Program-made: the position numbers and the translations under genes
The notes under the pieces: generated by a model
The model's input: the letters and a program-made list of their open reading frames with translations, nothing else
The model's database searches: none
What the model was told of the DNA's origin: nothing
Assembly: GCA_020544565.1 (NCBI GenBank)
Contig: CP078014.1
Span: 1,641,874 to 1,705,873, forward strand
Origin: Bradyrhizobiaceae bacterium
GTDB lineage: Bacteria > Pseudomonadota > Alphaproteobacteria > Rhizobiales > Xanthobacteraceae
DNA length: 64,000 nt
Direction of reading: 5' to 3'
Shown: one piece after another, positions 17,320-26,339 of the stretch
How positions within the stretch are numbered: the stretch's first letter is position 1
Layout of the letters: the number at the start of each line of letters is the position of its first letter

Positions 17320-18503
17320 GCTCCGCTCCATAGTTTGATTGAGTCGGCGAAGGTGCCCGCCTGTTCCCTGATTGGCTGCATCTGACCGGAATTTTCGGCG
17401 TACTTGAACGCGATGTAGGGAATGCCGGCTTCTTTCAGCACGTGCTGCAGCATCGGCCGCTCCAACAGGGCCGGATCGCAAAAGCTCGGCGCGGCAAAGA
17501 TGACCCCCTCCGCAGCCGTCCGCTTGACCGTGCGAACGAGATGCTGGCCCTTTTCTTTCTGATTCGGTTCGTACTTGGCGGCCGTCGACTCCGAATGATG
17601 CAGGAAGGCGTTAGCCAGATTTCGCAGCGGGTCGCCGTCAATCGAGACGTCACCAATGAGCCAGCGGGTGACCAGCAGCAGATCGTCATCCACCACGTAG
17701 CAGCCGGACAGTTCGAGCGACTTGATCAAATTCAGCGGCGGCTGCTCGCAGAACATTCCGGTCAGAACAACCCGGCAATTATCGCGCATCGGCCGCTCAT
17801 CGGCTCGCACAGATGCGAGATAATCACGCAGCAAGATGGTGTGCTCCTCCACCGGGAGCAGAAGACCGGCGCGCACGATCAGATAGACCTCCGCAGCCGG
17901 CGCCTGCCACGGTTGTTCCGCCCGCAGCGTGTAGAGTTCGCGCATCAATTTGCGATTTTCATTATAAACCGCGATCGATTTCCGCAACTCGTCATCGGTT
18001 ATCGGCTTGCCACGAAGCTCGCCCAGGTCGTGTCTGAGCTCCGCCAATTCGTTGACGTAGAAATTGCCTCCGATATCGTCCCGGTAGTTCTGCGGAACGT
18101 CGAAATAGTGCGAATAGACATGAGGAAACATCAGTTTCCACATTCCCGACAGATTGCGGATCACATCGCAGATCGAGGGAAACAGCATGCCATCGACAAA
18201 ATCCAGCCGACCGGACACGCCGAGTTCGATGGTCGAACGCGGGATTCGGCAGATATAGCTTTGGTAATAGGCGTCGCCGTGAATGACCTCAAGCTGGTCA
18301 CCACCGCCGACAATGCCGAGCGGAAGCATGCCGGCCGCGTGAATGATCTCGCGCGGCACGTAGATCGGCATGTAGCCGATCACCTTGCGGCCAGGCTCCG
18401 CCGCTTTCCATTTTCGGGCAGAACCGAAGGAGAGATCCTCGAACAGCGCGTTGGCGCGTGCGACGATATCGGACGTAGCCGAAGGGTTCAACGATGTTGC
18501 CAT
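17316..18503 (-). CDS. badD: Benzoyl-CoA reductase subunit BadD/BcrC
   Basis: The protein has 395 residues, typical for BcrC/BadD (about 44 kDa). It begins with the family pattern KVIGYMPIYVPREIIHAAGM near residue 40, followed by YICRIPRSTIELG and LFPSICDVIRNLSGMWK, with cysteines for a [4Fe-4S] cluster, and VIFAAPSFCDPALLERPM in the C-terminal third. It is the other half of the substrate-binding module with BadE. The start overlaps the end of dch by 16 bases, and the stop overlaps badE, so dch-badD-badE are tightly coupled. Confidence 0.92.
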   Translation of the reverse strand: MATSLNPSATSDIVARANALFEDLSFGSARKWKAAEPGRKVIGYMPIYVPREIIHAAGMLPLGIVGGGDQLEVIHGDAYYQSYICRIPRSTIELGVSGRLDFVDGMLFPSICDVIRNLSGMWKLMFPHVYSHYFDVPQNYRDDIGGNFYVNELAELRHDLGELRGKPITDDELRKSIAVYNENRKLMRELYTLRAEQPWQAPAAEVYLIVRAGLLLPVEEHTILLRDYLASVRADERPMRDNCRVVLTGMFCEQPPLNLIKSLELSGCYVVDDDLLLVTRWLIGDVSIDGDPLRNLANAFLHHSESTAAKYEPNQKEKGQHLVRTVKRTAAEGVIFAAPSFCDPALLERPMLQHVLKEAGIPYIAFKYAENSGQMQPIREQAGTFADSIKLWSGA

Positions 18504-19255
18504 TGCGGCGACCTCTTTGCGATGAAGGCTTCGAGACCGGCCACTGCGTCGTGAGTGGCCATCAACTCGTCGAGATAGAGCTGCTCGACGGCGCGGATTT
18601 TTTCCTTAATGCGCGCGATGTAATCGAGGCGAGCCGCCTTGACCGCATAGCGCAATGAACTCGCGCTCTTCGGTTTCAGATGCTCCTCGAAATAGGCAAG
18701 TGCGGCATGCTCCGGATCAGCGGCGGCTTCATGGGCGAGGCCCGCCGCCGCCGCCTCGATGCCGGTGATGCTGCGAGCAGACACCAGCAAATCCAGCGAA
18801 CGCGCCGGACCGATCAATTCAGGCAACAGGCAGGAAGCCGCCGGCGCGAATACGCCCAGTTTCATTTCCGGCTGGCCGAGGGTGGCATCCGGAGCAACGA
18901 ACAGAAGATGACCTGCCAGCGCGACTTCCAGACCGCCGCCAAGGCATTGGCCCCGCACCGCCACCAACAGCGGCACCGGGAATTCGATCATGCGCAGCAC
19001 CAGGCCGTGCAGGGCAGCCAGCATGGCTGCGCATTGTCCCGGCAGATGCTCCTCGACACTGGCGCCGAAGCAGAAATGCGGACCTTCGGCATCGAGAACC
19101 ACCGCGCTCAGTCGATCATCGCCGCCATTGCGCGCCAGCGCGTCATCAAGCGCCGCAATCATGTCTGAATCGACGAGATTGGCCTTCGGTCGATTGAGCC
19201 GAAGCCGCAGCAATCGGCCTTCCGCCTCAGACCAGATCTTGAGAGGCTGGGTCAC
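18488..19255 (-). CDS. dch: Cyclohexa-1,5-diene-1-carbonyl-CoA hydratase (Dch)
   Basis: This is a crotonase-fold protein of 255 residues starting at GTG 19255, preceded by a GAGGGGG ribosome site. The first oxyanion loop reads FCFGASVEEHLP near residue 62, the form seen in dienoyl-CoA hydratases of the benzoyl-CoA pathway rather than the AGADL of common hydratases; the second is VRGQCLGGGLEVALAG near residue 100. It adds water to the dienoyl-CoA made by benzoyl-CoA reductase to give 6-hydroxycyclohex-1-ene-1-carbonyl-CoA. Only 2 bp separate it from oah, and it overlaps badD. Confidence 0.85.
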   Translation of the reverse strand: MTQPLKIWSEAEGRLLRLRLNRPKANLVDSDMIAALDDALARNGGDDRLSAVVLDAEGPHFCFGASVEEHLPGQCAAMLAALHGLVLRMIEFPVPLLVAVRGQCLGGGLEVALAGHLLFVAPDATLGQPEMKLGVFAPAASCLLPELIGPARSLDLLVSARSITGIEAAAAGLAHEAAADPEHAALAYFEEHLKPKSASSLRYAVKAARLDYIARIKEKIRAVEQLYLDELMATHDAVAGLEAFIAKRSPQWQHR

Positions 19256-19257
19256 AA

Positions 19258-20400
19258 CTACCCCCTCGCCTGCGGCTGAATGCTATCGGTGAGTTCGTCC
19301 GACCACGGCGTATTGGCGGCCAGCGCGCGACGCAACGCAATGAAATCGACTTCCCGGCCGGTTTCGCGCGTCCCTTCATTGAAGGCGCGGAAGCCAGCGC
19401 GGGCTTCCGTCATCATGTTGAGGGCCAGCCAGTCGCGCGCGTTCTCCTTGTTGCTGTTCCAGGCGTTGAGTTTCGGCTTGCGCAACTCCTCGACCGTCTT
19501 GGTCGTGCATTCGGGGAAGGTGTAGAGCAACTTGGTGCAAAGCGCTTCGACACGCTCGTCGAGCAGGCTGAGATCGATCGTGCCGCGCTTGAGCAGCTCC
19601 TGACCTTCAGTGGCCGCCGCACCCGTCTTGGCCTCGCCGTGGACGATGCGACCATACTCGTCGAGAAACTGATCGGTGTGGACCAAAGGATTAGCGACGA
19701 ATTTTCCGTCGACCTTCAGAGCCGGAACGACCTCGCTGATAATGCCGAGACGATAGGCCTTATGCGCCGAGAACGGCTCGCAGAGCAGGCCGGAAACCAT
19801 CGCCTGTTCGCAGCCGATCATATAGGGCAGAAAGTCGGTCGCTCCGCCGATTGGCGCCGAGCCGTGCTTGGGTCCGGCCTGGCCGAAGCGAGCGAGATCC
19901 TGCGCAATCGAGAAATCGCAGGCCATGCCGATTTCCTGACCACCGCCGATGCGCATGCCGTTCACTCTGCAAACCACCGGCTTGTCGCAGCCGATGATTG
20001 CGGAGACCATGTCGTTGAACAGCCGCATATACCCCCGGTATTCCTGGGGATTACCGGCGTAGTACTCGGCGTATTCCTTGGTGTTGCCGCCGGTACAAAA
20101 CGCCTTGTCGCCGACTGCAGTGAAAACCACGGCGACCACGTCGCGTGCCGCGCTCGCAGCGCGAAACGCCAGGATCGTCGCCTTCACCATATCGGTCGTG
20201 TAGGAGTTAAACTGGCTGGGATTGTCGAGCGTGATCCATGCGTTGAACAGCCCGGCCACCGGCTTTCCGTCGGCTCCCTTCACCGGCCGCTTCTCGTAGT
20301 GCACGCTCTTGGAAACGGATTCGCGCGCTGCTTCGGAGACAAGATTATGATCCTTGGCTTCGATGGTCTGCGCGGTGATGACGCGGGCTGTGGCAGTCAT
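19258..20400 (-). CDS. oah: 6-oxocyclohex-1-ene-1-carbonyl-CoA hydrolase (Oah)
   Basis: The protein has 380 residues from ATG 20400 (GAGGATATTTCC before it); the longer open frame upstream is not conserved. It is a large crotonase-fold protein, over 100 residues longer than a standard hydratase. Segments AFCTGGNTKEYAEYYAGNPQ near residue 105 and MRIGGGQEIGMACDFSIA near residue 150 match Oah of Thauera and Magnetospirillum. The enzyme hydrates and then hydrolytically opens the ring to 3-hydroxypimelyl-CoA. It marks the Thauera-type branch of the pathway; R. palustris uses BadK/BadH/BadI instead. Confidence 0.92.
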   Translation of the reverse strand: MTATARVITAQTIEAKDHNLVSEAARESVSKSVHYEKRPVKGADGKPVAGLFNAWITLDNPSQFNSYTTDMVKATILAFRAASAARDVVAVVFTAVGDKAFCTGGNTKEYAEYYAGNPQEYRGYMRLFNDMVSAIIGCDKPVVCRVNGMRIGGGQEIGMACDFSIAQDLARFGQAGPKHGSAPIGGATDFLPYMIGCEQAMVSGLLCEPFSAHKAYRLGIISEVVPALKVDGKFVANPLVHTDQFLDEYGRIVHGEAKTGAAATEGQELLKRGTIDLSLLDERVEALCTKLLYTFPECTTKTVEELRKPKLNAWNSNKENARDWLALNMMTEARAGFRAFNEGTRETGREVDFIALRRALAANTPWSDELTDSIQPQARG

Positions 20401-20410
20401 GGAAATATCC

Positions 20411-21484
20411 TCACAATTCAGGAACGAGTACGGCGCGGCGCTTGAGGGTGCCGGCATGTGCCGCCTCAAACACCTGATTGATCTCACTGAGCGGATGCTT
20501 CTCGACGAACTGGCCAACCTTGACGCGGCCAGCCATGACAAGCTCCAGTGCTGCCGGATAGAGCTCGGGCGGGCATCCCCAGTTGCCGATCGCGCGCGCG
20601 TGGAACGCCATCAGGTTCGAGAGCCGGATCTCGACCTTGTCCATTGTGAATCCGACGACGGCAAGGGTTGCACCATGATTGATCAGGCTGAATGCCGTTT
20701 CCTGGCCGGCGCGTGTGCCGGAACATTCGAAAATGATCCACTGGCTCTGAGGTAGACCTCCTTGCCTGGCGAATTCCTGGATCGCGGACTTGATGTCGCG
20801 CGGCGACATCTGCCTGGCATTCAGCGTGAGCGCGACGCCCGGCCCGGCGATGGCGGCGAGCTTGTCTTCGTTCACGTCAACCGCGACAACGATGCCTCCA
20901 AGGGCTGCGGCGATCTGGACGGCGTACCCGCCGACGCCGCCGACCCCGTTGACGATGACAAGATCCCCTTCCTTGACGCCAGCCTGGATCACTGCCTGGT
21001 AGGGCGTGGTCACCGCGTCGGCGATTACGGAAAGATCAGCCAGCTCGATTCCGACAGCCGCCAGGCGCTGCTCATCGACAACACAAAGTCCGCGCGCTGG
21101 CACGGTGATATGGGTGGCGAAGCCGCCATGGATGTCGTTGCCGGGCATCTTCTGGTTCGGACAGATCGTCGCCCTGCCGTGGAGGCAGGCGTCGCATCGG
21201 CCGCACGGAATGACCGCCGGAACAATAACCGCCCGGTCGAGATACCGAAGAGAATCCGCTCCGGCCTCGATGACACGGCCACTGATCTCATGCCCGAGTG
21301 TCAGCGGCAGCTCATGCTTGGTGCGCACGCCATCGTAGTAGTAGCCAAGATCGGTATGGCAGACTCCGCAACCGGCGATTTCGACCACGACTTGATCGGC
21401 GGCCGGTGCGGCGATCTCGAATGCCGTCGGGACAAGAGGCTCGCCAGAACCTGTCATCATCCAGCGTATCGGCTTGGCGCGCAT
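20411..21484 (-). CDS. had: 6-hydroxycyclohex-1-ene-1-carbonyl-CoA dehydrogenase (Had)
   Basis: The protein has 357 residues from ATG 21484, which has a GGAGG site 8 bases upstream; the frame is open further upstream without conservation. It is a zinc-dependent medium-chain alcohol dehydrogenase: [15 protein letters not shown] gives the catalytic cysteine, GHEISG the zinc-side glutamate, [15 protein letters not shown] the four structural-zinc cysteines, and [13 protein letters not shown] the NAD loop. It oxidises the hydroxyl product of Dch to the 6-oxo compound, the substrate of Oah. It is the first gene of the nine-gene operon and divergent from korA. Confidence 0.9.
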   Translation of the reverse strand: MRAKPIRWMMTGSGEPLVPTAFEIAAPAADQVVVEIAGCGVCHTDLGYYYDGVRTKHELPLTLGHEISGRVIEAGADSLRYLDRAVIVPAVIPCGRCDACLHGRATICPNQKMPGNDIHGGFATHITVPARGLCVVDEQRLAAVGIELADLSVIADAVTTPYQAVIQAGVKEGDLVIVNGVGGVGGYAVQIAAALGGIVVAVDVNEDKLAAIAGPGVALTLNARQMSPRDIKSAIQEFARQGGLPQSQWIIFECSGTRAGQETAFSLINHGATLAVVGFTMDKVEIRLSNLMAFHARAIGNWGCPPELYPAALELVMAGRVKVGQFVEKHPLSEINQVFEAAHAGTLKRRAVLVPEL

Positions 21485-21574
21485 CCCTTCGTCCTCCATT
21501 TTTTTGCCGCTGAGCCCGTCGCGGGAACGTGCCGTCTTGTTCGTCATTCTTTGATCAGCAACCGTTAGGCTGCC

Positions 21575-21588
21575 TTGACCGACGTCAA
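21575..21588. promoter_or_regulatory. Perfect FNR/HbaR-type dyad in the had/korA divergent promoter
   Basis: TTGACCGACGTCAA fits TTGA-N6-TCAA exactly. It lies 91-104 bp upstream of had and 78-91 bp upstream of korA, in the only non-coding space between the benzoyl-CoA reductase operon and the korAB operon. One regulator could thus switch on ring reduction and electron supply together under anaerobic conditions. Confidence 0.65.
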
Positions 21589-21609
21589 GGAAACCCAAAA
21601 AAACGCATT

Positions 21610-21627
21610 ATAGTACTTAAATACATA
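21610..21627. promoter_or_regulatory. Possible BadM-type site (GTA-N6-TAC core)
   Basis: ATAGTACTTAAATACATA shares the GTA-N6-TAC core and size with the perfect repeat at 10932, though its outer arms are not symmetric. It sits 22 bp from the FNR-type site and upstream of both had and korA. In R. palustris the analogous benzoyl-CoA reductase promoter is repressed by BadM. Weak alone; of interest because of its position. Confidence 0.3.
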
Positions 21628-21665
21628 TTGGAGCGAAAACAGGCTTCGATGAGAGGGCAAATGCC

Positions 21666-23384
21666 ATGGGAGATTCGCCAAGTATTTCGATCGCGATCGT
21701 TGGCAGCGGCGGCGCCGGCGCCTTGACGACCGTCGATTCCTTGCTCGAGGCCGCCAGCACCGCGGGGTGGCACGGGCTATTTACCCGCACCTTGGGGCCC
21801 CAAATCCGCGGCGGCGAAGCGGCAGGACTACTGCGCCTGGCGGTGCATCCCGTCGATTGTCTGCCGGATCAGTTCGATCTGATCATTGGTATCGACTGGG
21901 TGAACGCGCACCGTTTTGGCGGTGAAATCAAGGCCGGCCCGAACACCCTGGTGATCAGCGATCCCCGCGGCGGCGAACCGCCGCCAATGGTGACCCAGTC
22001 CGGAGCCCGCGTCGTCGACATCCCGATGAAGGAAATGGCCAAGTCCATCAAGGACGGACGCCCCAACATGATCGCGCTCGGCATTGCCAGCCGGCTGCTT
22101 GGCCTTTCCATCGAACAGGTGTCCGCACCGATCGCGAAGCGTCTTGGCGACAAGGGGACAGCCGCAATCGAAGCCAGCCGCGCCGGAATCAAGGCCGGAT
22201 TCGACGCGGCGGCAGGCATCAGCTTTGACGCACGCCTCGCCGCCCCAGTTCCGAGTAGCGCCCGCAGGTGGCTGCTGTCAGGAAACGAGGCAACGGCGCT
22301 CGGTGCCATCCGCGGCGGTGTTCGTTTCGCCGCCGCTTATCCGATCACGCCCGCGACGGAAATCCTCGAATGGCTCTCGCCGAATCTTGCCAAAATCGGT
22401 GGGGTCTTGCTGCAGGCCGAGGACGAGCTCGCCGCGATCAACATGATCATCGGCTCATCGTATGGCGGCACGCCAGCCCTGACGGCAACGTCCGGACCCG
22501 GCCTCTCGTTGATGATCGAGGCGCTGGGCCTCGCCACTGCCGCCGAAATACCCGTCGTCGTCGTGGATGTCATGCGTGGCGGTCCCTCGACGGGCATTCC
22601 CACGAAATCGGAACAGGCTGATCTGAATATCGCCATCTACGGCTTGCACGGGGATGCGCCCCATCTGGTTCTGGCTCCCCAATCGGTCGGCGACTGCCTG
22701 TTCACGACCCAATGGGCGACTTATCTTGCGGAAACGCTGCAAGCACCGGCGATCGTTCTTTCCGATCAATTCATGGGGCAGTCACGCGCCGCCATCGAAC
22801 GTCCCGCCGACGTTGCATTCATCGGCGCGCGCACGACCGCCGACAATATATCGGGCACCTATAAGCGTTACGCCCTGGCGTCCGGCGGTGTCTCGCCGAT
22901 GGCGCTTCCGGGAACGCCCGGCGGTCAATACACTGCTGACGGGCTCACCCATACTGAAACCGGCATTCCGACCAGCGGAGCCGTCGATCATCAGGCGCAG
23001 CTCGACAAGCGGCGCGACAAGCTCGATCACTTCAACTACGGCGACCACTGGGCGAGCGTCGAAGGCACCGGCGATCTCGCGCTCATCACCTGGGGCTCGC
23101 TCACCGGAGCCGCCCGCGAAGCGGCCGGACGCGCTGCCACCGATGGATGCGATGTCCGGGTGATCGCACCGCGGTTGCTGGCGCCGGTCCAGCCGGAACG
23201 CCTGGCCAGCGCGCTGGAAGGCGTCAAACGAATAATGGTCGTCGAACAGACGCATGGCGGCCAATTCCACCGCTATCTGCGCGCCCATTACGACCTTCCG
23301 GCGCCCGTCCGTGTTCTCAATCGTCCGGGGCCACTGCCGATTACGGCCGGCGAAATTCATCGTGCAATCACGGATTGGAGATGA
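21666..23384 (+). CDS. korA: 2-oxoacid:ferredoxin oxidoreductase, fused gamma-alpha subunit (KorA)
   Basis: The protein has 572 residues. The first 190 form the gamma domain (IVGSGGAGALTTVDSL at the start, GPQIRGGEA near residue 42). The rest is the alpha pyrimidine-binding domain: AAYPITPATEILEWLSP near residue 222, ATSGPGLSLMIEALGLA near residue 275 and DVMRGGPSTGIPTKSEQADL near residue 300. This two-gene layout matches KorAB, the 2-oxoglutarate:ferredoxin oxidoreductase that regenerates reduced ferredoxin for benzoyl-CoA reductase in Thauera and Azoarcus. It is divergent from the reductase operon across a shared 181-bp promoter. Substrate is inferred from context. Confidence 0.88.
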   Translation: MGDSPSISIAIVGSGGAGALTTVDSLLEAASTAGWHGLFTRTLGPQIRGGEAAGLLRLAVHPVDCLPDQFDLIIGIDWVNAHRFGGEIKAGPNTLVISDPRGGEPPPMVTQSGARVVDIPMKEMAKSIKDGRPNMIALGIASRLLGLSIEQVSAPIAKRLGDKGTAAIEASRAGIKAGFDAAAGISFDARLAAPVPSSARRWLLSGNEATALGAIRGGVRFAAAYPITPATEILEWLSPNLAKIGGVLLQAEDELAAINMIIGSSYGGTPALTATSGPGLSLMIEALGLATAAEIPVVVVDVMRGGPSTGIPTKSEQADLNIAIYGLHGDAPHLVLAPQSVGDCLFTTQWATYLAETLQAPAIVLSDQFMGQSRAAIERPADVAFIGARTTADNISGTYKRYALASGGVSPMALPGTPGGQYTADGLTHTETGIPTSGAVDHQAQLDKRRDKLDHFNYGDHWASVEGTGDLALITWGSLTGAAREAAGRAATDGCDVRVIAPRLLAPVQPERLASALEGVKRIMVVEQTHGGQFHRYLRAHYDLPAPVRVLNRPGPLPITAGEIHRAITDWR

Positions 23385-23387
23385 CCG

Positions 23388-24230
23388 ATGTCCAGTGTCA
23401 GTACACGCCTTGCCTGCAAGCCGGCGGACTACAAATCGGACTTGAAGCCGATCTGGTGTCCCGGCTGCGGTGACTACCACGTGCTTATGTCGTTCACGCG
23501 CGCATTCGCCCAGTTGGGTCTGGCGCTCGAGGAGATCGCCGTCATATCGGGAATCGGCTGTTCGTCGCGGATTCCCGCCTACACCAATTGCTACGGCTTC
23601 CATGGCGTGCACGGCCGTTCGCTCGCCCTTGCCGCCGGACTGAAAGTGACGCGGCCCGAACTCACTGTCGTGGTCGCCAGCGGCGACGGTGACGGCTATT
23701 CGATTGGCGGCAACCATTTCCTGCACGCCTGCCGCAGAAACATCGACATGACATATGTGGTGATGGACAACCGCATCTACGGCATGACCAAGGGCCAGCC
23801 CTCGCCGACCACGGAGCCGGAATTTGACACCGCGCTGACGCCGGGCGGGACCGGGATGGCGCCGTTTCATCCGCTGGTCGTCGCCCTCGCCTCTGGCGCG
23901 AACTTCATCGCGCGCTGCTTCTCCGGAGAGCCGAACGAAACCGCCACCGTGCTGGCGGAAGCAATCAAGCACCCGGGATTCTCGTTCATCGAAATTCTCA
24001 GCCCCTGCGTCACCTTCCGACCCGACGAAAAGGAGTGGAAGAACCATGTACGCCCGGCCCCGGTCGTCGCCACCAACGATCGAGGAAAGGCGGCGCGTCG
24101 ACTGATGACGGATGACGGTTTCAACCTCGGAGTTCTGTATCGCGGCGATCGCGCACCGTTTCAGGGAGCGGTCGCGGCCGGAGCAGGCGATACCGACCTT
24201 TCGGAACTGGAGAAGGACTTCGAGCTATGA
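23388..24230 (+). CDS. korB: 2-oxoacid:ferredoxin oxidoreductase, beta (thiamine diphosphate) subunit (KorB)
   Basis: The protein has 280 residues. WCPGCGDYHVL near residue 24, GIGCSSRIP near residue 57 and LSPCVTF near residue 200 supply the cysteines of the [4Fe-4S] cluster. SGDGDGYSIGGNH near residue 102, with the downstream DNRIYGMTKGQPSPT, forms the magnesium/thiamine diphosphate site. It works with KorA to oxidise a 2-oxoacid, most likely 2-oxoglutarate from the TCA cycle, to the CoA ester while reducing ferredoxin. It follows korA by 3 bp and overlaps the ferritin-like gene by four (ATGA). Confidence 0.88.
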   Translation: MSSVSTRLACKPADYKSDLKPIWCPGCGDYHVLMSFTRAFAQLGLALEEIAVISGIGCSSRIPAYTNCYGFHGVHGRSLALAAGLKVTRPELTVVVASGDGDGYSIGGNHFLHACRRNIDMTYVVMDNRIYGMTKGQPSPTTEPEFDTALTPGGTGMAPFHPLVVALASGANFIARCFSGEPNETATVLAEAIKHPGFSFIEILSPCVTFRPDEKEWKNHVRPAPVVATNDRGKAARRLMTDDGFNLGVLYRGDRAPFQGAVAAGAGDTDLSELEKDFEL

Positions 24231-24754
24231 GCAAGAAATCGGCCAATCCGAAAATCTCCAGCCTGAATGATCTGCTGGCCGTCGCCTATCAGATCGAAAT
24301 CGACGCCGTCGAGCGCTACAATGTGCTGGCCGATCAGATGGAAACCCACAACAACCCCGAGTTAGTGAAGATTTTCCGGGATCTGGCCCGCGCCGAAGGT
24401 CTTCATGGCGAGGAAATACGCCGCCTCGCCGGCGATTTCGACGTCGTCAACCACGCCCGTCAAATCGCGGAATTTGGAGGGGAAAGCCCGGAGGAAGCCG
24501 CACTCGATTCCGCGCATTACCTGATGACGCCCTGGCATGCCCTGCAGCTCTGCCTCGCGGGTGAAAAGCGTGCCCTCGCCTACTTCAGCTACATCGTGGA
24601 GACAGCGACGGATCCCAAGGTCAAGGCGATGGCGGCGGAACTCGTCGAGGAGGAAGCCGAGCATGTCAATCTGGTGAATCGGCTGCTGGGAAAGTATCCG
24701 CCACCATCAGATTCGTGGGCCGACGATCTGGATCCGCCTGCCTCTCCGGAGTGA
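24227..24754 (+). CDS. Ferritin-like / rubrerythrin-type di-iron protein
   Basis: The protein has 175 residues, predicted as a four-helix bundle. The di-iron ligand pattern is present: EIDAVERY near residue 23 (Glu), EGLHGEEIRR near residue 56 (Glu and His), GEKRALAYF near residue 108 (Glu) and EEEAEHVNL near residue 138 (Glu and His). No rubredoxin-type CxxC domain follows, and the acidic, proline-rich tail is short. It is coupled to korB by ATGA. Likely roles are iron storage or removal of peroxide/oxygen to protect KorAB and the ferredoxin; this is inference. Confidence 0.72.
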   Translation: MSKKSANPKISSLNDLLAVAYQIEIDAVERYNVLADQMETHNNPELVKIFRDLARAEGLHGEEIRRLAGDFDVVNHARQIAEFGGESPEEAALDSAHYLMTPWHALQLCLAGEKRALAYFSYIVETATDPKVKAMAAELVEEEAEHVNLVNRLLGKYPPPSDSWADDLDPPASPE

Positions 24755-24931
24755 AACACCCATACTTGGGAAGTCGAATTGCGAGCCATCGGATGCATCG
24801 GATGATTCGTCCGATCCGGCGCGCCGTCGACTTTTCCAATCGATGAGAAACGGAGCCGGCCGTTGTGCCGCTCGGCACACAGCGAGATCAAACGTCGGAT
24901 TGTCGCGCGCCCGAGCTGGGAAGGAATACGC

Positions 24932-26272
24932 TCAACTCGAAGTTTTCCGCTCATCCTTGACCCGAACGGCTTTGCCCTGCGAACGCGGAACCTCGCCCTG
25001 CCCCTTCACCGCTACGTCACAGGTCACGCCGATCAGCGACTTGATATGATGGCGGACCTCTGCCTCCTTCCTGGCGCGCGTGTCGTCGTCACACGACGTA
25101 CCGGGCGCCAGCTCCACTTCCACCGTGATGGCATCGAGCGCGCCTGCGCGCGTGAGCACGATCTGGTAATGCGGCGAAAGTCCGGGAAGGCCAACCAGCG
25201 CCGCCTCGAGTTGAGACGGGTAAACGTTGACACCGCGGATGATCAACATATCGTCGTCGCGGCCGGTCACACGCATGATGCGAACGTGAGTTCGGCCACA
25301 GGCGCAGGGTGAGTCATCCAGTCTTGTGATATCGCGCGTGCGGTATCGGATCATCGGCAGCGCGTCCTTGGTGAGCGTTGTAATGACGAGCTCGCCGACT
25401 TCACCAAAACGCAGCGGCTCCAGCGTCTCGGGGTGGATGATTTCGAACAGGAAATGATCCTCCCAGCCGTGCAGCCCCGACTGCATCACATTACATTCGC
25501 AAGCGACGCCCGGACCCATGATTTCCGACAAACCGTAAATATCAACGGCCTTGATGCCGAGCCGATCCTGCAAATTGCTGCGCAGCGCTTCGCTCCATGG
25601 CTCAGCGCCGAACACACCGCAGCGCAGCGGTGATCGCCGCAAATCAAAGCCCGACGCCTCGGCCACCTCCGCGATATTGAGCGCATAGGACGGAGTCGCA
25701 CATAAAATATTTGCACCGAAATCGCGGATCAGCGACACCTGCCGCTCAGTGCCGCCGCCCGATATCGGGACCACCGTGCAACCGAGCCGCTCGACCCCAT
25801 AATGCGCGCCAAGCCCGCCGGTGAACAAGCCATAGCCATAGGCGTTGTGCACGATGTCGCCGGGTAGCGCACCGGCGCAGCCGAGCGAACGCGCCATCAG
25901 GCTCGCCCAGCGATCGAGATCTCCGCTGGTGTAGCCGACCACCGTCGGCTTGCCGGTGGTTCCCGATGAGGCATGCAGCCGCGTCAGTTGCGGGCGCGGG
26001 ACCGCAAACATTCCGAACGGATAGTTATCGCGCAGATCCTGCTTCAGGGTGAAAGGAAAGCGCGCGATATCGCTGAGAGACACGAGGCTCTCGGGTTTCG
26101 CCCCCGCCGCCTCGAAGGCGCGGCGATAGTGCGGCACATTGGCGTAGGCGTGCTCCAGCGTGTGTTTCAGTCGCTTGAGCTGCAGGGCGGCCAGCGCATC
26201 GCGCGGCAATGTCTCGACAGCCTGGTCAAACATGAAGACTTCAGGGTTGCGCAATGCGCTCTGCCTGCTCAT
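24932..26272 (-). CDS. Phenylacetate-CoA ligase family protein (PaaK-like)
   Basis: The protein has 446 residues, PaaK length. LHASSGTTGKPTVVGYT near residue 100 is the adenylate loop; DIYGLSEIMGPGVACEC near residue 240, MIRYRTRDIT near residue 305 and GRDDDMLIIRGVNVYPSQ near residue 330 are all typical of PaaK; the C-terminal lysine is in SQGKAVRV. The family activates phenylacetate or other aryl acids (2-aminobenzoate, hydroxybenzoates) with ATP and CoA. With a thioesterase upstream on the same strand, it looks like a second entry route into the pathway. Substrate not determined. Start chosen at ATG 26272, preceded by GGGAG. Confidence 0.85.
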   Translation of the reverse strand: MSRQSALRNPEVFMFDQAVETLPRDALAALQLKRLKHTLEHAYANVPHYRRAFEAAGAKPESLVSLSDIARFPFTLKQDLRDNYPFGMFAVPRPQLTRLHASSGTTGKPTVVGYTSGDLDRWASLMARSLGCAGALPGDIVHNAYGYGLFTGGLGAHYGVERLGCTVVPISGGGTERQVSLIRDFGANILCATPSYALNIAEVAEASGFDLRRSPLRCGVFGAEPWSEALRSNLQDRLGIKAVDIYGLSEIMGPGVACECNVMQSGLHGWEDHFLFEIIHPETLEPLRFGEVGELVITTLTKDALPMIRYRTRDITRLDDSPCACGRTHVRIMRVTGRDDDMLIIRGVNVYPSQLEAALVGLPGLSPHYQIVLTRAGALDAITVEVELAPGTSCDDDTRARKEAEVRHHIKSLIGVTCDVAVKGQGEVPRSQGKAVRVKDERKTSS

Positions 26273-26339
26273 GGCGTGATCTCCCAGTGGCCTCGTTGCG
26301 AGGCGGCTGCCTCTACTCTTTCGAATGTCATCGCAAAAC

